From: Bacteroidota bacterium
GTDB taxonomy: Bacteria > Bacteroidota > Bacteroidia > NS11-12g > UBA9320
Direction of reading: 5' to 3'
Length of the DNA: 64,000 nucleotides
NCBI GenBank assembly: GCA_013359235.1
Contig: JABWCE010000014.1
Coordinates: 1 to 64,000, forward strand
Position 1 is the first letter of the stretch. Every line of letters begins with the position of its first letter. This document shows positions 35,452-45,903 of this stretch, in pieces. The notes under the pieces were generated by a model. The model was not told the DNA's origin, ran no database searches, and saw only the letters and a program-made list of their open reading frames with translations. Made by a program: the position numbers and the translations under genes.

Positions 35452-36002
35452 TCATTATATTCTTTTGAATTGTAAATTAATTTCCAATTATCAGAATTTT
35501 GCCATATTTCAACTACAGAGTTAGAGTATTTATCCTTATAATTTTCAAATTCTTTGTACATTTTCCTTAATGGAATTGGAAATGTAACATTTATTTTAGG
35601 TGTAAATTTAAATTTCTTATGCTTTGTTAATTTTTTAGATAGATTCATCCATAGCTCTAATTCAATTAAGTCTTGTTTCGTATTAGAAATTTCAAGTTGT
35701 GTTTGTATAAATGTAAGTGCTTTAGTTACAATTACAACATTTTCAGGAAATAATACAAAATAAATCCAGTAATCTCGTTCAAAAAAAAGTTTATCAATAG
35801 CTCTTACACCATTAATTGCAATCCATTTATCACTATTCTGCATAGTTTTAATTTCAATTTTCCGAACTTTTCCGTCTTTATACACCGATAAGCCATTAAA
35901 TCCAGAAAGTCTTTTAACAAGTTCAATTTTAGCACCTTTAAAAGTTTCCAATGAACATACAAGTCCTGTTCCTATTTTTTCTAATGAATTACTATGTTCC
36001 AT
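35445..36002 (-). CDS. Putative nuclease-fold protein of unknown function
   Basis: A 185-residue protein without signal peptide. Residues about 20-100 have the look of a restriction-endonuclease-like core: GAKIELVKRLSGFNGLSV, then KVRKIEIKTMQNSDKW (ExK), then RDYWIYFVLFPENVVIVTK, as in DUF3883-like and other PD-(D/E)XK-type domains. The C-terminal half is lysine-rich helical. It starts 8 bases after the 76-residue gene and ends beside the restriction-enzyme remnant, so it may belong to a small defence or restriction locus. AT content looks higher than that of flanking housekeeping genes. Function is inference only. Confidence 0.55.
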   Translation of the reverse strand: MEHSNSLEKIGTGLVCSLETFKGAKIELVKRLSGFNGLSVYKDGKVRKIEIKTMQNSDKWIAINGVRAIDKLFFERDYWIYFVLFPENVVIVTKALTFIQTQLEISNTKQDLIELELWMNLSKKLTKHKKFKFTPKINVTFPIPLRKMYKEFENYKDKYSNSVVEIWQNSDNWKLIYNSKEYNEF

Positions 36003-36010
36003 TCCTCATT

Positions 36011-36241
36011 TTATATAGCATTAGGATTAAGATACTTATCAATAGAATTTTGAATAGCAGTTGTTAATTTATAATATAAAATTGCATTTTTTGAATCATT
36101 ATCAGCTATTCTCTTTGATTTAATAATTTTATTATTGTCATCAAAATTAAATAATAGATTAGAACAATCTGGCATATTTACATGGATTTCTTTTTTCATT
36201 GTAATCAAACAATTTTCATTATATATTTTTTCGGTTTCCAT
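36011..36241 (-). CDS. Small hypothetical protein, first gene of the AT-rich locus
   Basis: A 76-residue ORF. Its first residues (METEKIYNENCLITMKKEI) resemble the start of many SPPY-type DNA methyltransferases (IYNENCLxTM), but no methyltransferase motif follows; the rest is Asp/Asn/Lys-rich and ends in a helical segment. It could be a methyltransferase start fused to unrelated sequence by deletion, or an unrelated small protein. It precedes the nuclease-like gene by 8 bases. Weakly supported as a functional gene. Confidence 0.4.
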   Translation of the reverse strand: METEKIYNENCLITMKKEIHVNMPDCSNLLFNFDDNNKIIKSKRIADNDSKNAILYYKLTTAIQNSIDKYLNPNAI

Positions 36242-36441
36242 TTTTTTATTTAATTATAGAAGAATTAACCAAACATTAATTTTTTACTAATCTGAAAAAA
36301 TTTCCTTATTAAATCAACTCTCAAAGTTATTAAAAACGTATAGATTTTTATTTTATAAATTAAAAACTTTTTTAAAAAAACTCAATTGCTTTTCATAAGC
36401 TACATTTAGAAAAAATATAGAAATAACAAATCAAAATAAGC

Positions 36442-36449
36442 TAATTTTG
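36442..36449 (+). promoter_or_regulatory. Candidate -7 element (TAATTTTG) of purL
   Basis: Exact TAnnTTTG match followed by CA, 31 bases before the purL start. No clear -33 element. Confidence 0.4.
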
Positions 36450-36480
36450 CAATGAATTTTATATATTAAATAATTCTGTT

Positions 36481-38715
36481 TTGACTCATACAATTTCACA
36501 ACCCGAAACAACACTTGAGCAGGCTATATCACTTGGTTTGTTGCCCGAAGAATACGAAAAAATTAAAACAATACTTGGCAGAACTCCTAATTTTAACGAA
36601 TTGTCTGTGTATTCAGTAATGTGGAGCGAACATTGTTCGTATAAAAATTCGATAGTATGGCTTAAAACTCTACCTAAAGAAAGCCCAAAACTTTTGGCAA
36701 AAGCAGGCGAAGAAAATGCAGGGTTAATAGACATTGGCGATGGTTTGGCAGTTTGTTTTAAAATAGAAAGTCATAATCATCCAAGTGCCATTGAACCTTA
36801 TCAAGGTGCAGCCACCGGCGTTGGTGGAATAAACCGTGATATTTTTAGTATGGGAGCAAGACCCATAGCACAATTAAACTCTTTGAGATTTGGAAATATA
36901 GAAACCAAACGCACAAAATGGCTGGTAAAAGGTGTTGTAAAAGGAATTGGCGATTATGGAAATGCTTTTGGTATTCCTACTGTAGGGGGCGAAGTGTATT
37001 TTGACGATTGTTATGAGACCAATATTTTAGTTAACGCTATGAGTGTTGGTATTGCAAAAATTGGTAAAACAATAAGTGCATCTGCCGATGGGCCCGGTAA
37101 CCCAGTGTATATTTTTGGAGCTTCAACAGGCAAAGACGGTATTCATGGGGCTGCATTTGCAAGCAAAGATATTTCTGAAGATAGTATAAACGACCTCCCA
37201 TCAGTACAAGTTGGAGACCCTTTCTGGGAAAAACTTATACTTGAAGCATCAATGGAATTACTTGATACCGGTGCAGTGGTAGGTATGCAAGACATGGGAG
37301 CAGCAGGTATAACATGCAGCACAAGCGAAATGTCTGCAAAAAGTGGAACAGGTATGAAAATACAGCTCGACAAAGTTCCGTTAAGACAACAAAACATGAA
37401 AGCATGGGAAATTTTGCTAAGCGAAAGCCAGGAACGTATGTTGGTAGTTTTGAAAAAAGGTAGGGAAGATGAAGCTGAAAAAATTTTTAAAAAATGGGAT
37501 TTAACTTTTGCTTGTATTGGCGAAGTAACAAACACCGGAAGGGTACAGTATTATATCGGCGAAACTCTTGAAGCCGATATTCCGGCTGTAAGTCTTGTTT
37601 TGGGCGGCGAAGCACCGGTTTATAAACGCGATTGGGAAAAACCAAGTTATATTGACAGACTTAATAATTTTGATATAAATGTTATTACTGATATTGAAAA
37701 TAATTTTGAAGATATAGCAAAATTTATGGTTCAATTGCCAAATATTGCAAGTAAAAAATGGGTTTTCAGGCAATACGACAGTATGGTAGGTACTATAAAC
37801 CAAAGCACAAACAACCCAAGTGATGCTGCTGTTGTTAAAATTAAAGGTTCTCAAAAATCTTTAGCACTTACCGTAGATTGCAATAGCCGTTATGTGTGGG
37901 CAAACCCCGAAGCCGGTTGTGCAATTGCAGTTGCCGAAGCAGCCAGAAACATTGTTTGTACAGGAGGTAAGCCAGTAGGAGTTACAAATTGCCTTAACTT
38001 TGGAAATCCTTATGATAAGGGAGTATATTATCAATTTAAACATTCTATTGACGGAATGGGCAAAGCTTGTAGAAAATTTGAAACACCTGTAACCGGTGGC
38101 AATGTGAGCTTTTATAATCAAAGCAGTGATGGTACTGCTGTTTTTCCAACCCCTACTATAGGAATGGTAGGAATTATTGAAAAACCCGAACATATTACAA
38201 CACTTGATTTTAAACAAGAAGGTGATGTTATTTTTATGCTTGGTAAAAGCAAAAACGACATTAACTCATCACAGTATCTTGTAAAATATCTGAATATAGC
38301 TGAAAGCCCTGCACCTTATTTTGACCTTGACGAAGAATTAAATTTACATAATTTAGTTTTAAATTTAATTTACAAAAATCTTTTGCAAAGTTGCCATGAT
38401 GTAAGCGAAGGTGGATTGTTTATTACACTTTTCGAATCTGCATTAAACCGAAATTTAGGTTTTGAAATTTCTACCGATTCTAATTTTAGAAAAGATGCTT
38501 TTTTGTTTGGCGAAGCTCAAGGAAGAGTTGTAGTTTCGGTAAAGCCGGAAAATTTACAGGCTTTTGAACAAATTGTATCTACAGCCCAAATCTCAAGTAC
38601 CAAACTGGGCTCAGTTAAAGATAAAAAAATTGTAATTAATGAAATTTCTTTAGGAAATATTGAGTTGTATGCTGATTTATACAATAATGCTATTGCACAA
38701 AAACTTGAAGATTAA
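36481..38715 (+). CDS. purL: Phosphoribosylformylglycinamidine synthase subunit PurL (short form)
   Basis: A 744-residue enzyme of purine synthesis step 4 (FGAR to FGAM, ATP and ammonia from glutamine). Short PurL form that needs PurQ and PurS, neither in the window. Motifs: [13 protein letters not shown] near residue 48, [21 protein letters not shown] near 95, [20 protein letters not shown], and [14 protein letters not shown] in the second half. Start is TTG at 36481; the sequence [20 protein letters not shown] is consistent with the family. It ends with a 4-base overlap with the convergent DUF3109 gene. Confidence 0.96.
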   Translation: MTHTISQPETTLEQAISLGLLPEEYEKIKTILGRTPNFNELSVYSVMWSEHCSYKNSIVWLKTLPKESPKLLAKAGEENAGLIDIGDGLAVCFKIESHNHPSAIEPYQGAATGVGGINRDIFSMGARPIAQLNSLRFGNIETKRTKWLVKGVVKGIGDYGNAFGIPTVGGEVYFDDCYETNILVNAMSVGIAKIGKTISASADGPGNPVYIFGASTGKDGIHGAAFASKDISEDSINDLPSVQVGDPFWEKLILEASMELLDTGAVVGMQDMGAAGITCSTSEMSAKSGTGMKIQLDKVPLRQQNMKAWEILLSESQERMLVVLKKGREDEAEKIFKKWDLTFACIGEVTNTGRVQYYIGETLEADIPAVSLVLGGEAPVYKRDWEKPSYIDRLNNFDINVITDIENNFEDIAKFMVQLPNIASKKWVFRQYDSMVGTINQSTNNPSDAAVVKIKGSQKSLALTVDCNSRYVWANPEAGCAIAVAEAARNIVCTGGKPVGVTNCLNFGNPYDKGVYYQFKHSIDGMGKACRKFETPVTGGNVSFYNQSSDGTAVFPTPTIGMVGIIEKPEHITTLDFKQEGDVIFMLGKSKNDINSSQYLVKYLNIAESPAPYFDLDEELNLHNLVLNLIYKNLLQSCHDVSEGGLFITLFESALNRNLGFEISTDSNFRKDAFLFGEAQGRVVVSVKPENLQAFEQIVSTAQISSTKLGSVKDKKIVINEISLGNIELYADLYNNAIAQKLED

Positions 38716-39290
38716 ATTTTACTTTTAATCCATTCATCGGCTACAGCCTCAAGTTCATTATACCATTCTTCGCCCATTTTTCTTATCAATGAATTTTTTA
38801 AAAATTTAAATAATTGAATATTTAATGTATTGCCATTAGTACAAGCCGATTTGCATATATCCCATTCATTAAAATTGAAATTAATAAAATCGCCATATTT
38901 TGAAACTCTGATAGGATAAAGATGGCATGAAATCGGCTTAATGAAATCAGATTCGTAGTTTTCAAAAGATTTTTCAATTGCACAAAAAGCAATATTGTTT
39001 TCAAAAACTGCAAAAACACAAGCTCCATTTGTTCTACATGTAGTTACATATTCATTGTCGGAAGGGTCTATTTCAAAAAATCCATTTTTTGATAATAATT
39101 TAAGCCCTTCATTATCCATAAAAGGTTTAATTTTCTCAATATTTTTTTCTATTTCATCTATTTCGGATTCTTCGAGTGGAGCACCACGATCTCCCTCAAC
39201 GCAGCATTTACCAAGACATTTGGAAACATTGCAAACAAATTTTTTTTCAATTATATTTTCAGAAATGAGAGCCTGTCCAACAATTATCAT
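38712..39290 (-). CDS. DUF3109 family cysteine-rich protein
   Basis: A 192-residue protein with the DUF3109 cysteine pattern: [21 protein letters not shown] near residue 18, [13 protein letters not shown] near 84, [27 protein letters not shown], and DICKSAC. The cysteines suggest an Fe-S cluster or zinc, as in the related YkgJ-like proteins, but no function is established. It lies 19 bases after purE on the same strand, so it is probably transcribed with purK-purE. Confidence 0.88.
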   Translation of the reverse strand: MIIVGQALISENIIEKKFVCNVSKCLGKCCVEGDRGAPLEESEIDEIEKNIEKIKPFMDNEGLKLLSKNGFFEIDPSDNEYVTTCRTNGACVFAVFENNIAFCAIEKSFENYESDFIKPISCHLYPIRVSKYGDFINFNFNEWDICKSACTNGNTLNIQLFKFLKNSLIRKMGEEWYNELEAVADEWIKSKI

Positions 39291-39309
39291 TCTGTTAAAT
39301 TATAAAATT

Positions 39310-39819
39310 TTAAGGAGTATTCAGGTAATTTTCAAACCCTTCGATTTCAAGTTTCACAGCTTTTTCGATAACTTCATTTTTCATAGTTTCCTTAAATTTT
39401 ATAACTTTTTCTTCAACTTTTTTGTCACATAATCCTATTATTTGAGCAGCTAAAATTCCTGCATTTTTTGCTCCATTTATTGCAACCGTAGCAACCGGAA
39501 CACCCGGAGGCATTTGCACAATTGAAAGTAATGAATCATTCCCACTGAGGGTACTCGATTTTACCGGTACTCCAATTACAGGCAGATGTGTAAGCGAAGC
39601 AGTCATACCGGGAAGATGTGCAGCACCTCCAGCTCCCGCAATTATTACGCAGAATCCTTGTAAATGTGCATTCTTTGCAAATTCAAACATTCTTTCGGGG
39701 GTACGGTGTGCTGATACAATTGTTATTTTATATTCAATTCCGAATGTTTCGAGTATTTCGGCGGCATCTTTCATTACCAGAAGATCACTGTCGCTACCCA
39801 TTATTATTAGTACTTTCAT
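39310..39819 (-). CDS. purE: N5-carboxyaminoimidazole ribonucleotide mutase PurE
   Basis: A 169-residue purine-synthesis enzyme converting N5-CAIR to CAIR. Motifs: [19 protein letters not shown] at the start, [16 protein letters not shown], and [17 protein letters not shown] with the catalytic His. It lies 13 bases after purK, which makes its substrate. The pair shows this is the class I (PurK-dependent) route. Confidence 0.97.
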   Translation of the reverse strand: MKVLIIMGSDSDLLVMKDAAEILETFGIEYKITIVSAHRTPERMFEFAKNAHLQGFCVIIAGAGGAAHLPGMTASLTHLPVIGVPVKSSTLSGNDSLLSIVQMPPGVPVATVAINGAKNAGILAAQIIGLCDKKVEEKVIKFKETMKNEVIEKAVKLEIEGFENYLNTP

Positions 39820-39832
39820 GTATGTAAAAATA

Positions 39833-40987
39833 TTATTTTTTTTCTAAAATTTTTAATTTTTTCTTTATTTTCAATGCAATTTCTATGGCTTCTTTTGTTG
39901 TATCAGCCAAAATAGTAAAGTGTCCCAATTTTCTACCAGGTCTAGTTTGAATTTTGTTGTACAAGTGCAAGTAAAAGCCTTTTTGTTTCAGTGCAAAATC
40001 AAGTCCTTCTATTTGATAATCTCCATTAATATTTTCAGGTCCAATAATGTTTACCATTGCAGAAGGTTTAATAAGTGAAGTATTTCCTAATGGTAAATCA
40101 AGCAAAATGCGGTTCAATTGTTCGTATTGCGATGTGTATGAGGCTTCGATAGTGTGATGACCTGAATTGTGTGGTCGCGGAGCTATTTCATTAATAAATA
40201 TTTTATTTTCTTTTGTAAGAAACATTTCAACGGCAAAAACTCCTTTTCCATTTAGGCATTTAATGGCATTTTTAGCAATTTCAGTAACTTTTTCTTCAAT
40301 ATCGCTTTCAATATCACCTGGTGAGTAAAGGTAATCAACCAGATTTAACTTAGGGTCAAAGTGCATAAAAATAGTATTCCAACTCACCGATTTTGTTCCA
40401 TCAGATGCCACAATTACTGACAATTCGGTTATATCATTTACAAATTCTTCGATAATGCATGGCTGCTCAAAAGGAATTTTTCCATTTTTAATATCTGTTT
40501 TATTACACAATGCCACTCCGCGTCCATCATAACCTCCGCTACATAGTTTTGCAATTATTTTTTCTCCCTTAAAATCATCAATTGCATTAATCCAGTCATC
40601 GTGAGATTTAACAATTTTATAAAATGCAGTTGGAAGATTGTTTTGGGTATAAAAATTCTTTTGAAGCCCTTTGTCTTTTATTATTTTAAGGATTGATGAC
40701 GATGGAATTACTTTTACTCCATTTCTTTCAAGTTCTTCCAAAGCATCAGTATTTACATGCTCTATTTCATAAGTGAGAATATTGCTAACTGATGATAATT
40801 TTTTTATTGCATTTTTGTTTTCAAGGCTTGCATTTATAAAGTTTAGAGCATATTTACGACATGGAGCATTGGGGTCGGGATCAAGCACATTGTATTGTAT
40901 ATTACATGGCATTCCACTTTCTATTAGCATTTTTCCAAGTTGCCCGCCACCAATTATTCCAATAATAGGATGAAATGGTTTTTTCAT
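39833..40987 (-). CDS. purK: 5-(carboxyamino)imidazole ribonucleotide synthase PurK
   Basis: ATP-grasp enzyme making N5-CAIR from AIR, bicarbonate and ATP. The track starts at a TTG (40999); the ATG at 40987 gives [20 protein letters not shown], the normal start (384 residues). Motifs: [12 protein letters not shown], the [13 protein letters not shown] segment, ATP-grasp residues including IIEEFV and [19 protein letters not shown]. First gene of purK-purE-DUF3109. A TAATTTTG -7-like element lies 9 bases upstream of the ATG, so the TTG would be inside the promoter. Confidence 0.96.
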   Translation of the reverse strand: MKKPFHPIIGIIGGGQLGKMLIESGMPCNIQYNVLDPDPNAPCRKYALNFINASLENKNAIKKLSSVSNILTYEIEHVNTDALEELERNGVKVIPSSSILKIIKDKGLQKNFYTQNNLPTAFYKIVKSHDDWINAIDDFKGEKIIAKLCSGGYDGRGVALCNKTDIKNGKIPFEQPCIIEEFVNDITELSVIVASDGTKSVSWNTIFMHFDPKLNLVDYLYSPGDIESDIEEKVTEIAKNAIKCLNGKGVFAVEMFLTKENKIFINEIAPRPHNSGHHTIEASYTSQYEQLNRILLDLPLGNTSLIKPSAMVNIIGPENINGDYQIEGLDFALKQKGFYLHLYNKIQTRPGRKLGHFTILADTTKEAIEIALKIKKKLKILEKK

Positions 40988-40996
40988 TTTGCTCTG

Positions 40997-41004
40997 CAAA
41001 ATTA
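40997..41004 (-). promoter_or_regulatory. Candidate -7 element (TAATTTTG) of purK
   Basis: Exact TAnnTTTG match on the minus strand followed by CAGAGCAAA and ATG. Supports the ATG start at 40987 and a very short leader. Confidence 0.45.
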
Positions 41005-41034
41005 AGCTATATTAATAAACATTGTTTTTTTGGT

Positions 41035-41042
41035 TATTTTTG
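41035..41042 (+). promoter_or_regulatory. Candidate -7 element (TATTTTTG) of the metzincin-like gene
   Basis: Exact TAnnTTTG match, 26 bases before the preferred ATG at 41069; the track's TTG start at 41030 lies upstream of it and is unlikely. Confidence 0.4.
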
Positions 41043-41068
41043 AAAACATCAAAAAAAAATTGAAAAAT

Positions 41069-43579
41069 ATGTATTTTAAAAAGTTACTGTTAATTGTACT
41101 TATAATTTTTACCGAGAAAAATATTTTTGCTCAATGTGCAATAGAAAACTGGAGTATTGAAAAAAGAACAGAACTTTCGTCATTAATTGTAGAGGGAAAA
41201 GTTATTAAACTGAATTCATTTAGATCAGCCTATTCAAAAGCAATATACACAGCTACAGTTATTGAGGTATATAAAATTTTTAAAGGCAATATAAATGGAA
41301 GTAAAACAATTGAAATTATAACTTTTGGCGGACAGATTGGGAATGAACTTCATCGTGCTGACCCGGAATTAGAGCTATCAAAAGACGAAACAGGTGTTTT
41401 TTTACTTGTAAATAACGAAGTAAAGTTGTCAGACAATATAAAAAACAATGGAATTCCAGAATTTCAGGGTGTTGCGAGTTTACAATCGTTAATATCTTAT
41501 GACCTTATGTATAACAAAGCATTTGATGGAGAGAAAACATATTATGGAATTGAAACAGAGCTTTATGAAAAATTGCAAGATTTGACAGGTTTAAAGTTTT
41601 ACGAAGTAAAAAATTCAGCAATAAATTTCAATTTGTTTAAAAATCGCAAACTTTCATCTCCCGAAATTAAAAGTTTTGTTCAAAGTAGCGCAAATTCAGG
41701 CACTGGTGATATACTAACAATAAAAGGTACTGGTTTTAGAAACACAAGAGGAAATGGGCGAATTGAATTTTTGGATGCCAATTATGGTGACGGCAGAAGA
41801 GTGAAAACCCCTTTTGCTGCTGATTATAAAGTATGGAATGACACAATGATAAGTGTAAGAATTCCAACAAGAGCAGGCACAGGTACTATCTCGCTTGCTA
41901 CATACGACAGTAATTACTTTACTACAAGTACAAGTTTTAAAATAAATTTTGCGCACCTAAATGCTTCTTTTGCTCCTTCAGGAGGTTCTACTCAATATTT
42001 TACAACAGACCATGTAAATGATAATGGAAAAGGAGGTTATACTTTTCAAATGAACTACAGATTTAAAAACAACAACAATATGGTAAATACATTTCTCAAA
42101 TCTCTTGAAACATGGAGATGCCAAACTTTTATGAATTGGGAAGTGGGACGAGATACGTCAATAAACAAAATTGAACCAGATCAGGTAAACATAGTAAAAC
42201 TTACAAAAAATGCTAATAATGTGCTTGCAACTTGTTACAGTTACTGGAATGGTTGTTACGTAAGCGGAACAGAGATGGAATGGTATGTTACCGAACTTGA
42301 TATAGAAGCCGATAGTACCCGAAACTGGTACTATGGCACCGGAAATCCATCTGGTTCACAATACGATTTTCAATCTGTTATTTCTCATGAACTTGGGCAT
42401 GGTCACCAACTTGGGCATGTAATTGCTTCACAGGAAATGATGCATTGGTCTATTTCACCGGGTCAAAAAAAATCTTCACTCAGCTCTAATGATATAGCCG
42501 GAGGTACTTACGTGAAAGATAAAAGTATAAAAATGAATGTTTGCTCAGGTGCTAAACTTATTGCACTAAACTCTACAAACTGTGGATATACTAAACCTAC
42601 AGCAGGTTTTAAAGCAAGTTTGTTAAATATTTGCGAAAGCAAAGATGTAGTTTTTACAGATACATCAAAAGGTATAATAAAAACGTACCTCTGGAAATTT
42701 GATAATGGAGCAAGCTCTGCAAGCAAAACAGGAAAGGGTCCACATACAATCACTTACAGTACTACAGGTTTTAAAACAATAAAGCTATTTACAACCAACG
42801 ATTTCGGTACAGATTCTACAGTAAAAACAAATTATATCGAAATTTTACCAACAAAACCCCCTATGCCACAAAACCTAAAATTTAAAGATACAACTTGTAT
42901 TGGAACAAGTACATACGTTGTTGATACATTCAACGGAAATTACAATTTGACATGGCTTTTCCCTCCAGAAGCTTCGGAAATCGGGGGAGGAAAATATTCA
43001 AAACAAGTTAATTGGACAAGTAGCGGAGGACCATTTAAAATTCTGGTAAAATCACAAAACCTATGTGGAAGTAGCGACTCTCTTACAGGCTCAGTTTGGG
43101 TAATGAATAATCCGGTTCCGTCTTTTACAGCCACAGAAAACGGCAGAGAAGTTACATTTACCAATACCAGCCAATTTGCAGATAGTTACAAATGGTATTT
43201 TGGCGACAGCGACAGTAGTAGTTTACTTAATCCAGTACACATATATCCACTAGGTAAAGCGTATGTTGCAGTATTAAAGGCAACAAATATTTGCAAAACC
43301 GTAGTTTTTTCAAAAACCGTAAATCCATATCATCCTGCACATATATATAATAGAGCTAAAAATGAAATTTACTTTTCACCTAATCCGGTTGTTGACCAAA
43401 TTTTAACTTCAGAAAAAGTATTAAGCTACAAAATCTTTGATATAGCCGGCAAGGAATTACTTTGGGGAGATAAAAAAAATATAAACTTTGAAAAATTTGA
43501 AAAAGGATTTTACATTTTAAATCTCAAATTATTAAATGGTGAAAATTTAATATTCAAAATAATAAAAAAGGGTGAATAG
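41069..43579 (+). CDS. Secreted metzincin-like zinc peptidase with IPT/TIG, PKD and T9SS type A domains
   Basis: The track starts at a TTG (41030); the ATG at 41069 gives a signal peptide (MYFKKLLLIVLIIFTEKNIFAQ), so 836 residues. Regions in order: a beta-rich N-terminal part to about 190; an IPT/TIG-like segment (GDILTIKGTGFRNTRGNGRI, about 200-300); a matrixin/metzincin-like domain with SHELGHGHQLGHV (HExxHxxxxxH, near 450) and a possible Met-turn at QEMMHWSI; PKD-like domains (YLWKFDNGASS, YKWYFGDSDSSS); and a T9SS type A sorting domain (YFSPNPVVDQIL to the end). It should be exported by the SprA/SprE system and cut proteins or glycoproteins outside. Gln replaces the usual Gly of HExxHxxGxxH. 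Confidence 0.82.
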   Translation: MYFKKLLLIVLIIFTEKNIFAQCAIENWSIEKRTELSSLIVEGKVIKLNSFRSAYSKAIYTATVIEVYKIFKGNINGSKTIEIITFGGQIGNELHRADPELELSKDETGVFLLVNNEVKLSDNIKNNGIPEFQGVASLQSLISYDLMYNKAFDGEKTYYGIETELYEKLQDLTGLKFYEVKNSAINFNLFKNRKLSSPEIKSFVQSSANSGTGDILTIKGTGFRNTRGNGRIEFLDANYGDGRRVKTPFAADYKVWNDTMISVRIPTRAGTGTISLATYDSNYFTTSTSFKINFAHLNASFAPSGGSTQYFTTDHVNDNGKGGYTFQMNYRFKNNNNMVNTFLKSLETWRCQTFMNWEVGRDTSINKIEPDQVNIVKLTKNANNVLATCYSYWNGCYVSGTEMEWYVTELDIEADSTRNWYYGTGNPSGSQYDFQSVISHELGHGHQLGHVIASQEMMHWSISPGQKKSSLSSNDIAGGTYVKDKSIKMNVCSGAKLIALNSTNCGYTKPTAGFKASLLNICESKDVVFTDTSKGIIKTYLWKFDNGASSASKTGKGPHTITYSTTGFKTIKLFTTNDFGTDSTVKTNYIEILPTKPPMPQNLKFKDTTCIGTSTYVVDTFNGNYNLTWLFPPEASEIGGGKYSKQVNWTSSGGPFKILVKSQNLCGSSDSLTGSVWVMNNPVPSFTATENGREVTFTNTSQFADSYKWYFGDSDSSSLLNPVHIYPLGKAYVAVLKATNICKTVVFSKTVNPYHPAHIYNRAKNEIYFSPNPVVDQILTSEKVLSYKIFDIAGKELLWGDKKNINFEKFEKGFYILNLKLLNGENLIFKIIKKGE

Positions 43580-43580
43580 T

Positions 43581-44657
43581 TTATATTTTGGCAATAATGT
43601 TCTGAATAGATTTTCTATCTGTTTTCATTGATTTATTTTTTGGAATTTTTTCAAGAAATACAAACTTTTTAGGCATTTCATGTTTTTCAAGGCTTGATTT
43701 AAGTAATTTTTTAAAGTCATTATTTTCGAAGAAAAGAATATTGTTATGAACTAAAACAATCATTTGACCCCACTCCTGGCTATTTACCAATGAAATTAAA
43801 AATTCGGTATTTTCACTTTTTACATCAATTAAATTTTGTATTTTTTTTTCTAAAACCTCTGGCGATATTTTAAAACCTCCTGTGTTAATTACAAAATCTG
43901 ATCTTCCTATGAATTCAAAACCATCATCGTAAATTTTAACTATATCATTGGTTTTTATCCATTTATTGTCAGTTTGTTTGCCTTTAACAGACAATATTCC
44001 CAATGAATCAACTTTGAGTTTAATATTTTGATAAGGTTTATAATATTTCCAACTTTCATTGTTTAGTTTTTTTAAAGCAAAATTGCTGCAAGTTTCAGTC
44101 ATGCCAAAAGTGTGGTAAACGTCAGGTTTTAATTTTTTAATTTTGTTTTGCAAATCGTTGTTAAGAGCGGCTCCGCCAATTAAAATAATTTTAAAACGAT
44201 TGAGTTTACTAAAACTTTCTTCGTTATTTAAAATATTAATAAGTTGATATGGCACTAAAGAAACAAAAGAAAAATCATGATTTTTAACTAATTCATACAT
44301 TGGATCTGCAGTTGGGGTAGTAATTGTTATTTTAAAATCTCCAACCAAAGCCCTTACTATCATCATTAAACCTCCAATTTTATCAATTGGAATGCAGCAT
44401 AAAATATTTTCGTTTTTTAATTTTAAAAAATCAATAATTTGGTTTGCTCCTGCAATTAATGATGTTCTTTTTAACCTAATTTGTTTTTGTGACGAAGTTG
44501 AACCTGAAGTTAAAATTTCATAAACTAATTTTTCTTGATACCAACTTTTTAAAAATTCAAAAAGAAATAAGTTTTGATTAAATAATTGATGAAATTTTAC
44601 CGAAACTTTATCGAAATTTTCACTATTGAAAGATAAATTATTTATGGTGATAAACAT
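43581..44657 (-). CDS. menE: o-Succinylbenzoate--CoA ligase MenE
   Basis: A 358-residue AMP-forming ligase, short as usual for Bacteroidota MenE. ATP-binding loop TSGSTSSQKQIRLKR near residue 55, YHTFGMTETCSNFALKK (A5 motif), FIGRSDFVINTGGFKISPE (A8), and the C-terminal catalytic lysine region PKNKSMKTDRKSI. It makes OSB-CoA, the substrate chain leading to MenB. MenD and MenB are encoded about 10 kb away. Ends 1 base after the metzincin-like gene's stop (convergent). Confidence 0.9.
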   Translation of the reverse strand: MFITINNLSFNSENFDKVSVKFHQLFNQNLFLFEFLKSWYQEKLVYEILTSGSTSSQKQIRLKRTSLIAGANQIIDFLKLKNENILCCIPIDKIGGLMMIVRALVGDFKITITTPTADPMYELVKNHDFSFVSLVPYQLINILNNEESFSKLNRFKIILIGGAALNNDLQNKIKKLKPDVYHTFGMTETCSNFALKKLNNESWKYYKPYQNIKLKVDSLGILSVKGKQTDNKWIKTNDIVKIYDDGFEFIGRSDFVINTGGFKISPEVLEKKIQNLIDVKSENTEFLISLVNSQEWGQMIVLVHNNILFFENNDFKKLLKSSLEKHEMPKKFVFLEKIPKNKSMKTDRKSIQNIIAKI

Positions 44658-44772
44658 ATTGTATTAAAAATCAAATTAGTATAAATAAAAAATAAATTTT
44701 AAAAAAAAACAATAAAAATTTCTTTTTAATAAAAATAGAACTATAATTGCTATTCATTTCAGTCATTTAAAT

Positions 44773-45852
44773 ATGTTTATGAAGAAAAAAATTTTTCTAC
44801 CAATTTTAACTCTATTACTGATAACAAGTTCTGATGTAATCATGGCACAAAATTATGCTAAACGATTCGGATTTGAAGCAATGGGCGGAATTAATGAATA
44901 CGGAGGCGACCGAGGCACTCGATATTTCTTTGCATCAAAGCCAACTTATCAAGGTGCAAGTGCAACTTTCGGGTATTATTTAAACCCATCTTTTGACGGT
45001 GTATTATCTGTTGATATAGGAGAGATTGGTCACATTGATCAATCGTTTGAAAAAGAAGGTTTCAGAGCGAGTATTTGGAGTGTTATGCCAGGCGTTAGAT
45101 ACAAATTATACAACAACAAAATACTTTCTGAAAGATCAAAATTCAAACCATTTTTACATGCAGGCTGGGGTTTGTTTAATTATGTAACTAATGTTAGAAA
45201 CTCACCAACTCCCGAGAGAATGGTTAGAAGTTTTAGTCGTTTTGCAGTGCAATGGGGTGTAGGCGGAGGAGTTAAGTACTCTTTCAGCGAATCGTTTGAT
45301 GTAATGGCTCAAATTTTATATAACTATACTTATGACGATAATCTTGATGGTTTGCCTTATGATCCTTGGGTACATCGCCGCAATAAATTAATGGATGCTT
45401 ATTTAACTCATCGTGTAGGATTTGCATTTAATTTTGGTGCTAATGATGCAGCATATAAATTTGGAAAAGACGATGATGATGTTCCAAAAGAAGTTAAAGT
45501 AAAACTTGAATTATTTTCAAAGCAAATTCAATTTGAAACTGCAAGTTCTAATATTTTACCATCATCTTTCAATGCACTTGATTCTGTTGCAATGTTACTT
45601 TTAGCATATCCTAATGTAAATGCCTTAATTGAAGGACATACAGACAATGTAGGTGATGATGAAGAAAATCTTCTATTGTCACAGCGCAGAGCAGATGCAG
45701 TATTAAAATATCTTACTGATAAAAAAATTGATGTCTCAAGACTTACAGCTACCGGTTATGGCGAAACCCAGCCAATTGCTACAAACAAAAATGAAGAAGG
45801 AAGGGCGCTTAATCGCAGATGTGTTGTAAGACCATATATCAAAAAACAATAG
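44773..45852 (+). CDS. OmpA-family outer membrane protein
   Basis: A 359-residue protein: signal peptide (KKKIFLPILTLLLITSSDVIMAQ; starts at either ATG 44773 or 44779), an eight-strand-type N-terminal barrel (residues about 27-235), and a C-terminal OmpA peptidoglycan-binding domain (FETASSNILPSS, IEGHTDNVGDDEENLLLSQR, RADAVLKYL, ATGYGETQPIATN). The Asp and Arg that bind diaminopimelate are in place. It tethers the outer membrane to the wall. A strong bidirectional terminator follows. Confidence 0.9.
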   Translation: MFMKKKIFLPILTLLLITSSDVIMAQNYAKRFGFEAMGGINEYGGDRGTRYFFASKPTYQGASATFGYYLNPSFDGVLSVDIGEIGHIDQSFEKEGFRASIWSVMPGVRYKLYNNKILSERSKFKPFLHAGWGLFNYVTNVRNSPTPERMVRSFSRFAVQWGVGGGVKYSFSESFDVMAQILYNYTYDDNLDGLPYDPWVHRRNKLMDAYLTHRVGFAFNFGANDAAYKFGKDDDDVPKEVKVKLELFSKQIQFETASSNILPSSFNALDSVAMLLLAYPNVNALIEGHTDNVGDDEENLLLSQRRADAVLKYLTDKKIDVSRLTATGYGETQPIATNKNEEGRALNRRCVVRPYIKKQ

Positions 45853-45870
45853 AAAATTATATACATATAT

Positions 45871-45899
45871 AAAGCCCGATATTATATCGGGCTTTTTTT
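45871..45899. terminator. Rho-independent bidirectional terminator
   Basis: AAAGCCCGATA / TATCGGGCTTT form a perfect 11-bp stem with a 3-base loop, followed by a T run on the plus strand and preceded by A-rich sequence for the minus strand. It sits between the convergent OmpA-family gene and panC. It is the clearest terminator in the window. Confidence 0.93.
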
Positions 45900-45903
45900 A
45901 TGT

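Noticed and set aside
36242-36480. Riboswitch or small RNA before purL
   Set aside because: The 239-base AT-rich spacer shows no strong hairpins and no conserved purine riboswitch core; only a -7-like element was seen.
37143-38217. Minus-strand ORFs of 117-130 codons
   Set aside because: Antisense to purL, which is intact and fully conserved in motif order.
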